The notes beneath the pieces were generated by a model, which searched no databases, was not told where the DNA came from, and was given only the letters and a program-made list of their open reading frames with translations. Below are positions 55,698-64,000 of a DNA stretch of 64,000 bases, one piece after another. This stretch comes from Anthostomella pinea (lineage: Eukaryota > Ascomycota > Sordariomycetes > Xylariales > Xylariaceae), in assembly GCA_963556695.1 (NCBI GenBank), contig CAUWAG010000006.1:3224001-3288000 (forward strand), written 5' to 3'. The stretch's first letter is position 1, and each line of letters starts with the position of its first letter. The position numbers were made by a program, and so were the translations under genes.

Positions 55698-56210
55698 ATT
55701 GCCTGGATTCATGGAGCAACTCCATATGGTCAGTGCTCGTGTCTTTTCAATGCTGGGCTCTGGAGGGTTGGTGGCTTGGGACAAATCGATGGAAATGAAA
55801 TACCGATTTTTATCCTGCCATGTGATGAGCAACTAGAAAGGGGTATACAAACATGACTTACGACGCTGCCTCATCTCCCATGGCAGGCGCAACACCCCAG
55901 TCAACCTCACGATACCAACTACAGTCCCTTGGAAACCGCATCGCAAGCGACCAATACTAATATCCAAAGACAATACTGTGAGTAAGCGGTGATGTGACTT
56001 GTGCGTCATCTTCAAGTTATCACATTTTGGCTCCTACTTTCTGGTATAGCTGACGATTCACACAGTAGGGCACTGGCAATGACCGGTATTACGGTGGGCA
56101 CAACCCTCCTGAAAGTTCTCTTTACTATTTAGTGAGCTGATACGCCCGATGCCCTTTGCTTTCCCTACCTACGCATCATGTTTTGATACATCGCCGTACT
56201 TCCTCACTCG
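55698..56210. other. intergenic
   Basis: 3' UTR of protein A and upstream of protein B; nothing recognised. Confidence 0.5.
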
Positions 56211-57332
56211 GTGCTGTACATCTGGATTTACCACTCCGCTTCCGGACCACTCCGTTGCCCTCGGCGTTACCACTTGAGGTTTCCTTCTCAAGGCACAGCC
56301 AGTCCAAGAGCGTGGAACTCATCGAGTCACGCTGCACCAAAGGAACAATGGCAACAACGGCCCATGTCGTTGACAACTCTCCCCAGGGAGTTGCGCGACC
56401 TCATCTACGGTTTCGCCTTGCTCCAGCCGTCACGAATCAGGCAGCGCCACAAGGCAACCTGTGAGCGCTCACAGCGAGAACGAGGACAACCCGAACAACC
56501 CCCTTTCATACCCAAGCCCCTACCTTCCTTCAGAGTTGTCGGCAGTACGCAAGAACCAGCAGGTTGCGGTTGCGCGAAGCGACGCCTCGACCTGCTACTA
56601 GTGAGCCGCCAGATCCACGCCGAGGCCGCGCCCGTCTTCTGGTCGAAGAGCACCCACACGTTCGAGAACGCCGAGATGTTCGTCGAAGACATGGGACGGC
56701 TAAGACCAGAGTACCGAAACCTCATACGCCATATCTGCATCGTATCAATGATACCCGAACCGCTGCTGAGGCACTCTTATGGTGACGTTTTCCCCATTTT
56801 CATGTCCAGGGTGTGGGAGCATGTTCTCAGCTGCAAGTCGTTGCGCACGTTGGAGGCACCCCCCTCCTTTGTCGAATTCCACGCAGACGAGAACCAGCGG
56901 CTCGGAAAGGAGCTACTGTACTTCGAGACTCTGACGATACTGACGATAACATGCTTCATCTGGCCGCGCGCCGAAACTCGCCACCAGGATACTGTCTACG
57001 TGCCGTACCCTCTAGAAGTTCCCCTGGACAGGATAAAGCACGAGGAAGATATGATAGAGCTGGTTCGGGTTGGCATACCGCGCCATGCATTCTCCATCAA
57101 CAATGCCGTCCACGAGCAGCTTTTGCGCGGTTCGCGGTGTAGACCGCCGCGGGCGCTGCAGCTGCGGCTTTGCGATACCGATAATGAGGTAGATGTGACA
57201 TTTCACGATGGCACGACCGTTCGACTTGAGTTCCTCGGTTTGCCGAATGGTCCGAAAACGCACTCGCGGAACGTGCGCGAACGGATCATGGCGAAGCACC
57301 CTGATATCTTCTGGACTGATATCCGGGGGTGA
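56211..57332 (+). CDS. F-box/2EXR-like (DUF7730-type) protein B
   Basis: The likely start is ATG 56364 (MSLTTLPRELRDLIYGFALL), giving 322 aa; an in-frame ATG at 56211 would add 51 residues. LPRELRDLIY is the F-box-like motif, followed by LLLVSRQIHAEAAPVFWSKS with the core R-Q-I-H-A-E-A. The body (LRPEYRNLIRHICIVSM, FETLTILTITCFIWPR) is typical of this family. Same strand as protein A, 0.7 kb downstream, with the same domain plan but low sequence similarity, so an old tandem duplication or family cluster is likely. Confidence 0.75.
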   Translation: MLYIWIYHSASGPLRCPRRYHLRFPSQGTASPRAWNSSSHAAPKEQWQQRPMSLTTLPRELRDLIYGFALLQPSRIRQRHKATCERSQRERGQPEQPPFIPKPLPSFRVVGSTQEPAGCGCAKRRLDLLLVSRQIHAEAAPVFWSKSTHTFENAEMFVEDMGRLRPEYRNLIRHICIVSMIPEPLLRHSYGDVFPIFMSRVWEHVLSCKSLRTLEAPPSFVEFHADENQRLGKELLYFETLTILTITCFIWPRAETRHQDTVYVPYPLEVPLDRIKHEEDMIELVRVGIPRHAFSINNAVHEQLLRGSRCRPPRALQLRLCDTDNEVDVTFHDGTTVRLEFLGLPNGPKTHSRNVRERIMAKHPDIFWTDIRG

Positions 57333-58171
57333 AGTTGACCTGCCAGGGGACTCGGAAAATGGTGAGCTGGCGAAGACGAGAGGATGTGGAACACGATCCC
57401 TGTGAGATAGATGGGAACTATGTGTGTGACGAAGTTGATTTACGTACAGGATAGTCCGTAGGTGCGATTTTCTCATGCATTTCGTATCCATACCACCCTT
57501 GTTGAAGCCTCGCCATGGGAATATCTACCGAGCGCCGCATGATTCTCTTGTACAAGTGGCGAACGCCCAGCTATGTCAACCAGTACCCTCATTTCCTTCC
57601 GCAGACCTCAAAAGGCCTCACTGTGCTTCGACTCGATGGCTCGGAGATGGTATTGCTGTCACCATACGGACAAAAGGCTGGCTGCGAAAGGCGTCATGTG
57701 GCCATGATTATATCAGAAACGTACCAAAGGCATATATGCAGCGTGGATTCTCTACGTGAGGTAGCATCCTCTTCTAGCAGATCTCTCCAGCCTCCGTAGA
57801 CGATTTTACACCAAAACGACTCCCAAATAGAAAGCTCTCCAATCTGCAGAAGCAGTAAATGTAGCCCCGACTTGAAGTCGTTGGCCAGAGTCTCTTTCAA
57901 GCGTCAGCCTCCTCTGAGCTGGGAAGAGGCCTATGAGGCCCCGCTCGCGGCTTGCCTGTATCCACGTCGTGAGCTGTGTTGATGGGTGACCGTGAAACCG
58001 TCATATTGTCCAAGGTACACCTGCCTGGGCCTGATTAGATTCGAGTCGAAGGGAACGTTCCAATGGCAATATCCGTGACGTGCTTCACCAACGTTTCTTC
58101 TACTACTCCACTTTCCGATTCTCGGCCTGTCACCGCCTATATCCCTCTATACAAGAAGTGCCATGGCAGGC
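57333..58171. other. intergenic
   Basis: No supported gene. Confidence 0.45.
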
Positions 58172-58648
58172 CTAGCAATTTGTATTCGTTTTGCTATCGT
58201 CGGCCTTTCCCGGCACCATGTTTGGCGGCGGCACGTCTGGTTCCATACCAAGAATATGACGGAGATACCATTGTGAGATGTCTCTCGCAAGATACAGATC
58301 AGTCGAGCTTCCATCTACGAACTTCCACAGCAAGAGTGTCTTGTGCCAGCCCTTCGCAACGTCCACGTCGCAGAAATGTAGGTAAAACCCGCCGCAGGCC
58401 GTGCTGGCTACAATGTCTGTCACCCGCGACGGCAGACGTAGTGACACGTAGCGGCGGTGTTGTGATGGATCGAGGTTCATGTCCTTTGTGAAGGACCTGT
58501 CCTTCACCAGAGTGTAGGACTTGATTGCCTGGAACTCGTTTTGGAAGGCGATGGTTAATTTGCGCGGTTCGAAATGGACGGAGACCCCGAGGTAGCCGCA
58601 TCCATTGTTTGAACTCATGCTGATTGTGTGGGGTGGTGCGTTGGTCAT
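58172..58648 (-). CDS. hypothetical protein, 158 aa
   Basis: One minus-strand frame; internal ATG at residue 11 (MSSNNGCGYLGVSVHFEPRK) may be the real start. Sequence such as LTIAFQNEFQAIKSYTLVKD, RYVSLRLPSRVTDIVASTAC and KGWHKTLLLWKFVDGSS looks like a globular domain. Family not recognised. Confidence 0.45.
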   Translation of the reverse strand: MTNAPPHTISMSSNNGCGYLGVSVHFEPRKLTIAFQNEFQAIKSYTLVKDRSFTKDMNLDPSQHRRYVSLRLPSRVTDIVASTACGGFYLHFCDVDVAKGWHKTLLLWKFVDGSSTDLYLARDISQWYLRHILGMEPDVPPPNMVPGKADDSKTNTNC

Positions 58649-59743
58649 GTGCGGTCCTTCGGGTAGTGAAGGCGTCTCTTCGAAGTTCGGTACTCAGGGA
58701 ATGAATATGGTCATGGTCATCAGAGGGCAGACTCAGGGTATCGGGCGATAGCTCGAATGCGTGTTGTCAGTTCAATGTTCCGCGACGAGAACACCACGAA
58801 CCTGACGTGAGCAGCTACTTTATGTGATAGCAGAACCGGCGTGACCCGGAAGGAAATCTCGCTGATCAAGACTCATGTCATCTACAGCCTGCAGATGAAT
58901 ACTGCAACCCAATGGTCACCGGCGAATGGATTCGAACCAAATACAGTACATGAAGTGTCCATGTGCATCCGCCACCGTCTATGCCCTGCATATGTGGGTT
59001 ACTCCGATTGGTTCAAGCCCCTCGTCGAGCTGACAAGCCCCCGTTGTGGAGGCTATGCCGGCGGCTGTGCCCATCCACGGATGCCGCAAGGCTCTTGAGA
59101 TGATGAGTTAGCAGCACAAAAATAGGGCGACCGGCTGTTCTAACCTGTGGCATCTTTTTACTCAGAGCCAGTATATCCAATCATCTTTTATCACAATGGC
59201 TTGGACCCTGGATAGTTCTCATCGCGATCCGGAGAAAGGAGAAATCGCCAAGGCCGGGCCAGTCGAAATTGCCATTGGGCAGGACGCAGAGCGGCAGGAC
59301 GCAGAGCGGCAGGACCACGGTGAGTTCTTCCTACCGTTCCATGGCAACAGCGGCTGAGTCTGCTCAGAACCTGAAGCAGTTCGGGTTGCACGCAACGTGA
59401 CCGGACTGGGCGATGTTAGCAGCTCATCAGCAAAGTCGATGACCTCTGGGAAAGGAGTCTGTGCTGCATCGATCAGTAGTTTCGATATCAATGCTGCGGC
59501 CTCCTGGCGTCCAGGCAGTCCATCTTCCACGGGACGAGTTGCCGCATCTATGCAAACACCCAAAAATGTTCGATCCAGCATTGAGTCATGCAGAGCGCCA
59601 GGAGGGCGCCCAACATCCTCCGACGGCGTTAAACCATTTGCACCACACAGCGAGGAAGTAAACTTCATGCCACCAATCCGCACCGGTACATATAATACCA
59701 CGCGAGGGGATGCAGCTCTTGGTGAGGCGGCAGATCTTGGCCC
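58649..59743. other. intergenic, possible upstream exon
   Basis: A plus-strand frame from ATG 59196 (MAWTLDSSHRDPEKGEIAKA) followed by GTGAGT at 59309 looks like a first exon and may belong to the DUF6594 gene, though the intron would be about 430 nt. A 15-bp repeat (GGCAGGACGCAGAGC) lies at 59278-59307. A B-box-like GGTTCGAATCC on the minus strand near 58930 has no convincing tRNA around it. Confidence 0.4.
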
Positions 59744-60548
59744 ATGGGTTATCGACCATCACGTCGACAGCCTCATTGCCAGCATAAGGAAGACGAAAAG
59801 GAGCGATTATTGGAGCCGATGGAACGAGGGCAGGAGGCCAAGGGTACCAATGAAGCAAAGGACGAATGGGAAAGACCTGATGAGGACAACGACTTTAGAA
59901 TCAGTTTTGCGGAGCTGCAGCGTATGCGTCTGCAAAAATTGCAGTGCAGATTGGTCAGGCATGTGGCAAATATGAAGAATAGCAGCAGAGAGCCTGACGG
60001 GTGGGAAGAAGATCTGGAGGCCTACAGTGAGTACTTGCCTGGAGCTCATGTCAGACATCCGTGTTCCCCTGACAACTGCAACAGTCAAGGCCATCCAGGA
60101 CTATGACTATATGGTGACCTGCAGCCAGCGTCCAAGGGACCCCTTTCTGGTTACAGGAGAACGAAAGATAGACTCCTATGTGATCCACTCAATCCTCCGT
60201 GGTTCGCTGAACGGCGGTTTCGGACGTCCTATACCTGTTGATAACCCCTGGGAAAATGACAACCAGCCCATCGGTGGAACGAGAAACGCCACGCTGGCGA
60301 AGAGCTGGATCGACGGCTTCAAGGAACGACTTATCATAGCCACAGTGGCGGGCTTCTTCCTCATTGGGCCCATGTGGCTCATGGTGCTGCACGACACGCT
60401 GTACACAACTCTGGGGTCGACCACGGCGTTTGTCACGGCTTTTGGTATTGCCATGGCGTGGTTTTTGGACAAGCCCAAGGAGGTGATGTCGGGGACTGCG
60501 GCTTATGCTGCCGTTCTTGTCGTCTTCGTGGGTTTGGCCGTTGATTGA
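59744..60548 (+). CDS. DUF6594 membrane protein
   Basis: Two exons, 59744-60026 and 60085-60548, with a 58-nt intron (GTGAGT...CAACAG) restoring DLEAY-IKAIQDYDYMVTCS; 248 aa from this start. The family pattern is clear: FAELQRMRLQKLQCRLVRHV, KAIQDYDYM, RPRDPFLVTGERKIDSYV, then the membrane helices IIATVAGFFLIGPMWLMVLH, TTAFVTAFGIAMAWF and the very conserved C-terminal TAAYAAVLVVFVGLAVD. Members are fungal proteins of unknown function with three C-terminal helices. A first exon further upstream (ATG 59196) cannot be excluded. Confidence 0.82.
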
Positions 60549-61178
60549 AGCACCAACGTGTCCAGTGCGAGGTTTTGATCTCGAAGACGGGATGGTACCA
60601 ACGAAGGAGCAGGGAACTTGCAGAGAATGCACTTGGCATATAACTGCAGAGCTGAGAGAGCTTAGATTGCACAGCCGGCTTATTAACATTTCGGATCCTC
60701 CACAAGCATAAGTTTCGGCGTGAAAGTTAATGAGAAGGAAGACGTGCATGGAGAGGGGGAGCGAATGACTACCAGAGACCCGATAGTGGAATAACTGTCG
60801 TCCTTGGTCCTATCGAGGACAATATGCATGGATGTGACATTGAAATTGACGATACTGGCAGGCTGGGTGGGTGGTTGGGTGACTAAGCATTGGGCATCCT
60901 TATCTACATGTGACCTCTACTTATCAGCCTGCCAGCTCTCGTCGCGCTTGGGCCAGCTTAGGTCACCAACATCGGACCCATTCAATGACTGCAGGCAGCG
61001 TGAGCTTCGTCGCCTCGTAGTTCGCATCATTTGTTGGTTGGCTTCCCTCCCTCAAGTACATCGATTCGACTGAAGTCTGCACCTGGCGGTTCTCTAATAC
61101 ATCACACCGTTTGCGACCACGTTCACGTTCACATCCCGATCTCGATTCGCCTTCTACCGTTCCCGAATCCAACCAGCC
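60549..61178. other. intergenic, rpn5 promoter
   Basis: No gene. The leader of rpn5 before 61179 is C/T-rich (TTCACGTTCACATCCC), typical of fungal housekeeping promoters. Confidence 0.5.
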
Positions 61179-62834
61179 ATGGCGGACGCAGCTCTGAAGC
61201 CCGAGAGGGACCTCAGCAAGGAGGCTGACAAACAGATCAGCGAGGCAGAGAAGCTTGCCAAGGTAAAGCTGGAGCTCCGCAGAGCGCAATACGAGCCCGA
61301 ACTGTCATTGACTGACCATTGATCGTAGTCCGACATACAAGGTGCTATCGAGAAGCTCACCGTGTTTGAGAAGCAGGCCCGACAGGTTAGCTACCTTCAC
61401 CAGCCTCGCTCAGCCAACTCCCACTGACTAGTAGTACATCCGTAGGCTTCGGATCTCGCATCGGCATCTCGTACCTTGGTTGCGATCACCACTATCTGCA
61501 AGGATGCCGGAAACTGGAGTCTACTCAACGACCAGGTCTTGGTGCTGTCCAAGAAGCATGGCCAGCTCAAACAGGCCATCACGAAGATGGTCCAGACCGT
61601 CATGACGTTCCTCGACGCTACCCCGAACCTCGAGACCAAGCTCACAGTCATCGAAACCCTGCGAACCGTGACCGAGGGAAAGATCTTTGTTGAGGTAGAG
61701 CGGGCTCGCGTGACCAAGATCCTGTCCGACATCAAGAAGCAACAGGGCGACCTCAAGTCTGCAATGGATATTCTGTGCGAGCTGCAGGTAGAGACGTTCG
61801 GATCTATGGACAGACGAGAGAAGACGGAATTCATCTTGGCTCAAGTTGCTCTGTGCATCGAGAACAACGACTGGAACCAGGCCGGTATCCTCAGCCGGAA
61901 GATTAGCACGAGATACCTATCACGAAAGCCGAAAAAGATGCCAGAGCAGGTAGAGAAGGAGAAGAAGGCCCGTGAAGAGAAGCTGAAGCGAGGCGAAGAG
62001 GTGCCACCGGAGCAGGAGGATGATATCACAGACCTGAAGCTTGCATACTACGAGCAGCAGATCACACTCGCGAAGCACGACGACAAGTACCTCGATGCGT
62101 GCAAACACTACAGACAAGTGCTTGACACCGAAGCGGTGGAGGAAGATCCCTCAAAGCTTCAGCCGGTATGCGCGAAGGGATCTCATTTCTAATTGCATTG
62201 CTAATAAATGGTACAGGTTCTTCAACGGATCATCTACTTCGTCATACTGTCACCCCACGACAACGAACAACATGATCTACTTCACCGCATCCACCGCGAC
62301 ACGCGGAACTCCCAGGTCCCCGTCGATACTCAACTCCTCAAGCTATTTACAGTGCATGAGCTTATGCGATGGCCCGAGGTCGCTAAGATGTTCGGACCCC
62401 ATATCTGCGGAACCGATGTGTTTGACGGCCAGCCCGGGCAGTCTGGAGACGAGAAGGCCCACCAGCGGTGGCAGGACCTGCGCAAGCGGGTCATTGAGCA
62501 CAATGTCAGAGTCGTTGCGAAGTATTACACTCGCATCGGTATGAAGCGCTTGACACAACTGCTCGACCTGACGGAGGATGAGACCGAGAAGTACATCAGC
62601 GAACTGGTCTGCTCTAAGACGGTCTTCGCTCGTATTGATCGGCCGGCGCGGGTTGTTGACTTTGCCAAGCCGAGAGATACGGACGACGTTCTGAACGAAT
62701 GGAGCCACAACATGAAGAGCTTGCTTGGATTACTGGAGCGTGTTGATCATCTCATCACCAAGGAAGAGATGATGGCGCGGATCCAACCGGGGGCAAAGGG
62801 TGGCAAGGACAAGAAGAGTAAGAAGAAGGCGTGA
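61179..62834 (+). CDS. rpn5: 26S proteasome regulatory subunit Rpn5 (PSMD12)
   Basis: Four exons: 61179-61262, 61329-61385, 61446-62165 and 62217-62834; 492 aa. The joins are phase 0 and give MADAALKPERDLSKEADKQI ... KLAK-SDIQGAIEKLTVFEKQARQ-ASDLASASRTLVAI. Helical PCI-type repeats follow (ILCELQVETFGSM, DWNQAGILSRKISTRYL, ITDLKLAYYEQQITL) and a C-terminal PCI/winged-helix domain (EHNVRVVAKYYTRIGMKRLT, QLLDLTEDETEKYISELV, IDRPARVVDF). A basic tail GGKDKKSKKKA ends it. Rpn5 is a lid subunit of the 19S particle, contacting Rpn9 and the deubiquitinase Rpn11, in nucleus and cytosol. Length and motifs are complete; no lesion seen. Confidence 0.93.
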
Positions 62835-63081
62835 ATCTCGTAGGAGATTAGGGTTGGGACGTAATGGCCTGGAGCTCGATGGCTGCAAGGACCGGCAAAT
62901 ACGGGTTTGCATCACCAGGCATGCGATTGTACACTACTTAGATTAGGAGGCATATACTGCCCGTGTAAAACTGGATTGCCTTCTTCTATACTCTGACCCT
63001 GCTGTGATCGTCTAATCCGTGTATGTTGTGCAACAAAGCTCTAGTCATATATCGATGTAGCAACAAAATCTCACCTCTTCC

Positions 63082-63833
63082 TCACAAAGCCTCCGTAGCC
63101 CCATCATCCGCCTCCTCACACCGCTGCCTCACCCAGCCCGCCAGCGGCATGACCCAGTCCTTCGCCACCGGCACGTAGTGGCCCCCCGGATGCGTCAGCA
63201 CCATCGGGTCCCGACACCGCTCGACGAGCCCCTGGCTCCGGCTCTCCTCCACCACGCTGTCCAGACTGCCCAGGAAGTGCAGCGTCGGCGTCGAGATCTG
63301 GGGGTCGTACAGCCATTGGAGGTTTTCGGGTGGCGCGTAGAAACCGGAGTAGACTACGCAGAACTTTAGGGGCGCGTTGTTGTTGGCTTCGCGGAGGGCT
63401 TGTGCCCAGTTTTGGGCTGGGGTGGGTGATGATGGTGATGAGGCTGGCGGGTTGCGGACTGGATCCTGCTCCAGCGCCGCAGCCACCATGGCCGCGACAG
63501 CACCGCCCTGGCTGAACCCCATGACTCCGTCAATACCACCGCCAATCTCACGGATGGCATTCACGATGGTCTGCATGCCATCTTCCAAGCCGCGATAGTT
63601 CCCCGTGGCCTCGTCTTTGCGGAACCAGGCCCAGGCGTCGCTGTCCTCATGTTCATCTAGGGAGGTGGAGGAAGGGGTATAGCCGGGGATGTCGGAGGGG
63701 CGAAGACGGTGTGGCCCGGTTGGGTAGAGTAAGACGGGGTGCAGGTTTAGGGGGGCCGGTGAGAGGACTTTGAGCAGGAGTTTGGAAAGGGCTTTGGTTT
63801 TGGAGGAGAAGAGGGGGCCGGATTGGGTGTAGC
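63082..63833 (-). CDS. FSH1-type serine hydrolase, 5' exon missing
   Basis: The last exon (63833-63082) is open for 250 codons. It begins YTQSGPLFSSKTKALSKLLL after a CAG acceptor, so a short first exon with the usual M-x-x-LCLHG motif must lie upstream; I could not find it before 64000. Catalytic triad: Ser in GVMGFSQGGAVAAMVAA, Asp in FLGSLDSVVEES and His in HPGGHYVPV. Other family blocks: YPTGPHRL, DAWAWFRKDEATGNYRGLED. FSH1/LovG-like alpha/beta hydrolases cleave small esters or thioesters; LovG-like members release polyketides, but nothing here points to a cluster. It converges on rpn5. Confidence 0.85.
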
Positions 63834-64000
63834 CTGGGTATGTTAGCTTTTGTGGTGTGTATGTGTGGGTGTGGTATGTTTCATGTGTATGTGATGCGAG
63901 AAGGGGATATGGATGGATGAAGAGTCGGGGTGAGCTCTGACGGAATGACAGTGGTTGATGCCACTGTCGTAGACTCCGAGGCCGGGTATGGCTCGATATG

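Noticed and set aside
58918..59000. tRNA gene on the minus strand (perfect B box GGTTCGAATCC, hairpin ACATG/CATGT)
   Set aside because: T stem pairs only three of five bases, the anticodon loop lacks U33, and no acceptor stem of correct spacing forms.

Overview
This window is nuclear DNA of a filamentous ascomycete (Pezizomycotina). The signs are short (about 45-100 nt) GT-AG introns with CTAAC/CTGAC-type branch sites, typical fungal families (GH76 Dfg5-like, DUF6594, DUF6604, class II O-methyltransferase, 14-TM MFS), pogo/Fot1, Ty3 and non-LTR transposons, and several extremely AT-rich, TpA-dense islands that look like repeat-induced point mutation (RIP). I could not place the genus.

The layout is a mosaic. 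Gene-dense, apparently healthy euchromatin lies at both ends: 0-5.6 kb has a vacuolar amino-acid transporter, Sqt1-like WD40 and a BTB protein; 9.9-12.7 kb has a J-like membrane protein and a GH76 GPI protein; 28.9-30.8 kb has an FBXO21-like F-box protein; 54.5-64 kb has two F-box/2EXR-like proteins, a DUF6594 membrane protein, the proteasome lid subunit Rpn5 and an FSH1 serine hydrolase. Between them is accessory DNA full of transposons and dying genes: an MFS transporter split by an AT-rich insertion, a neighbouring O-methyltransferase with two late nonsense codons, a BTB gene with one in-frame TGA, and a much decayed DUF6604 gene.

Mobile elements recognised: two pogo/Fot1-like elements with long TIRs and TA duplications (7.75-9.69 kb and 32.43-34.59 kb), and a third pogo-like transposase that has lost its catalytic core (48.7-49.75 kb). 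There is a degenerate LINE (19.05-22.8 kb) with a tRNA-derived SINE fused to its 5' end, a second SINE with a 14-bp target duplication (25.4-25.97 kb), and a second, 5'-truncated LINE (50.4-51.9 kb). There is also a Ty3/gypsy element with 253-bp LTRs and a deleted RT palm (41.4-46.5 kb), plus at least four solo LTRs (47.8, 49.8, 50.2 and 53.0 kb).

The most interesting structure is the SINE/LINE pair: the SINE has a clear tRNA-like head (A box, B box, 7-bp acceptor stem), and its 3' part plus (CAAA)n tail matches the 3' UTR of the LINE in the same window. This suggests a partnership in which the LINE machinery mobilises the SINE. I found no obviously new biochemical system; the MFS/O-methyltransferase pair may be the remains of a metabolite locus. 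All protein calls come from reading motifs; no database search was possible.
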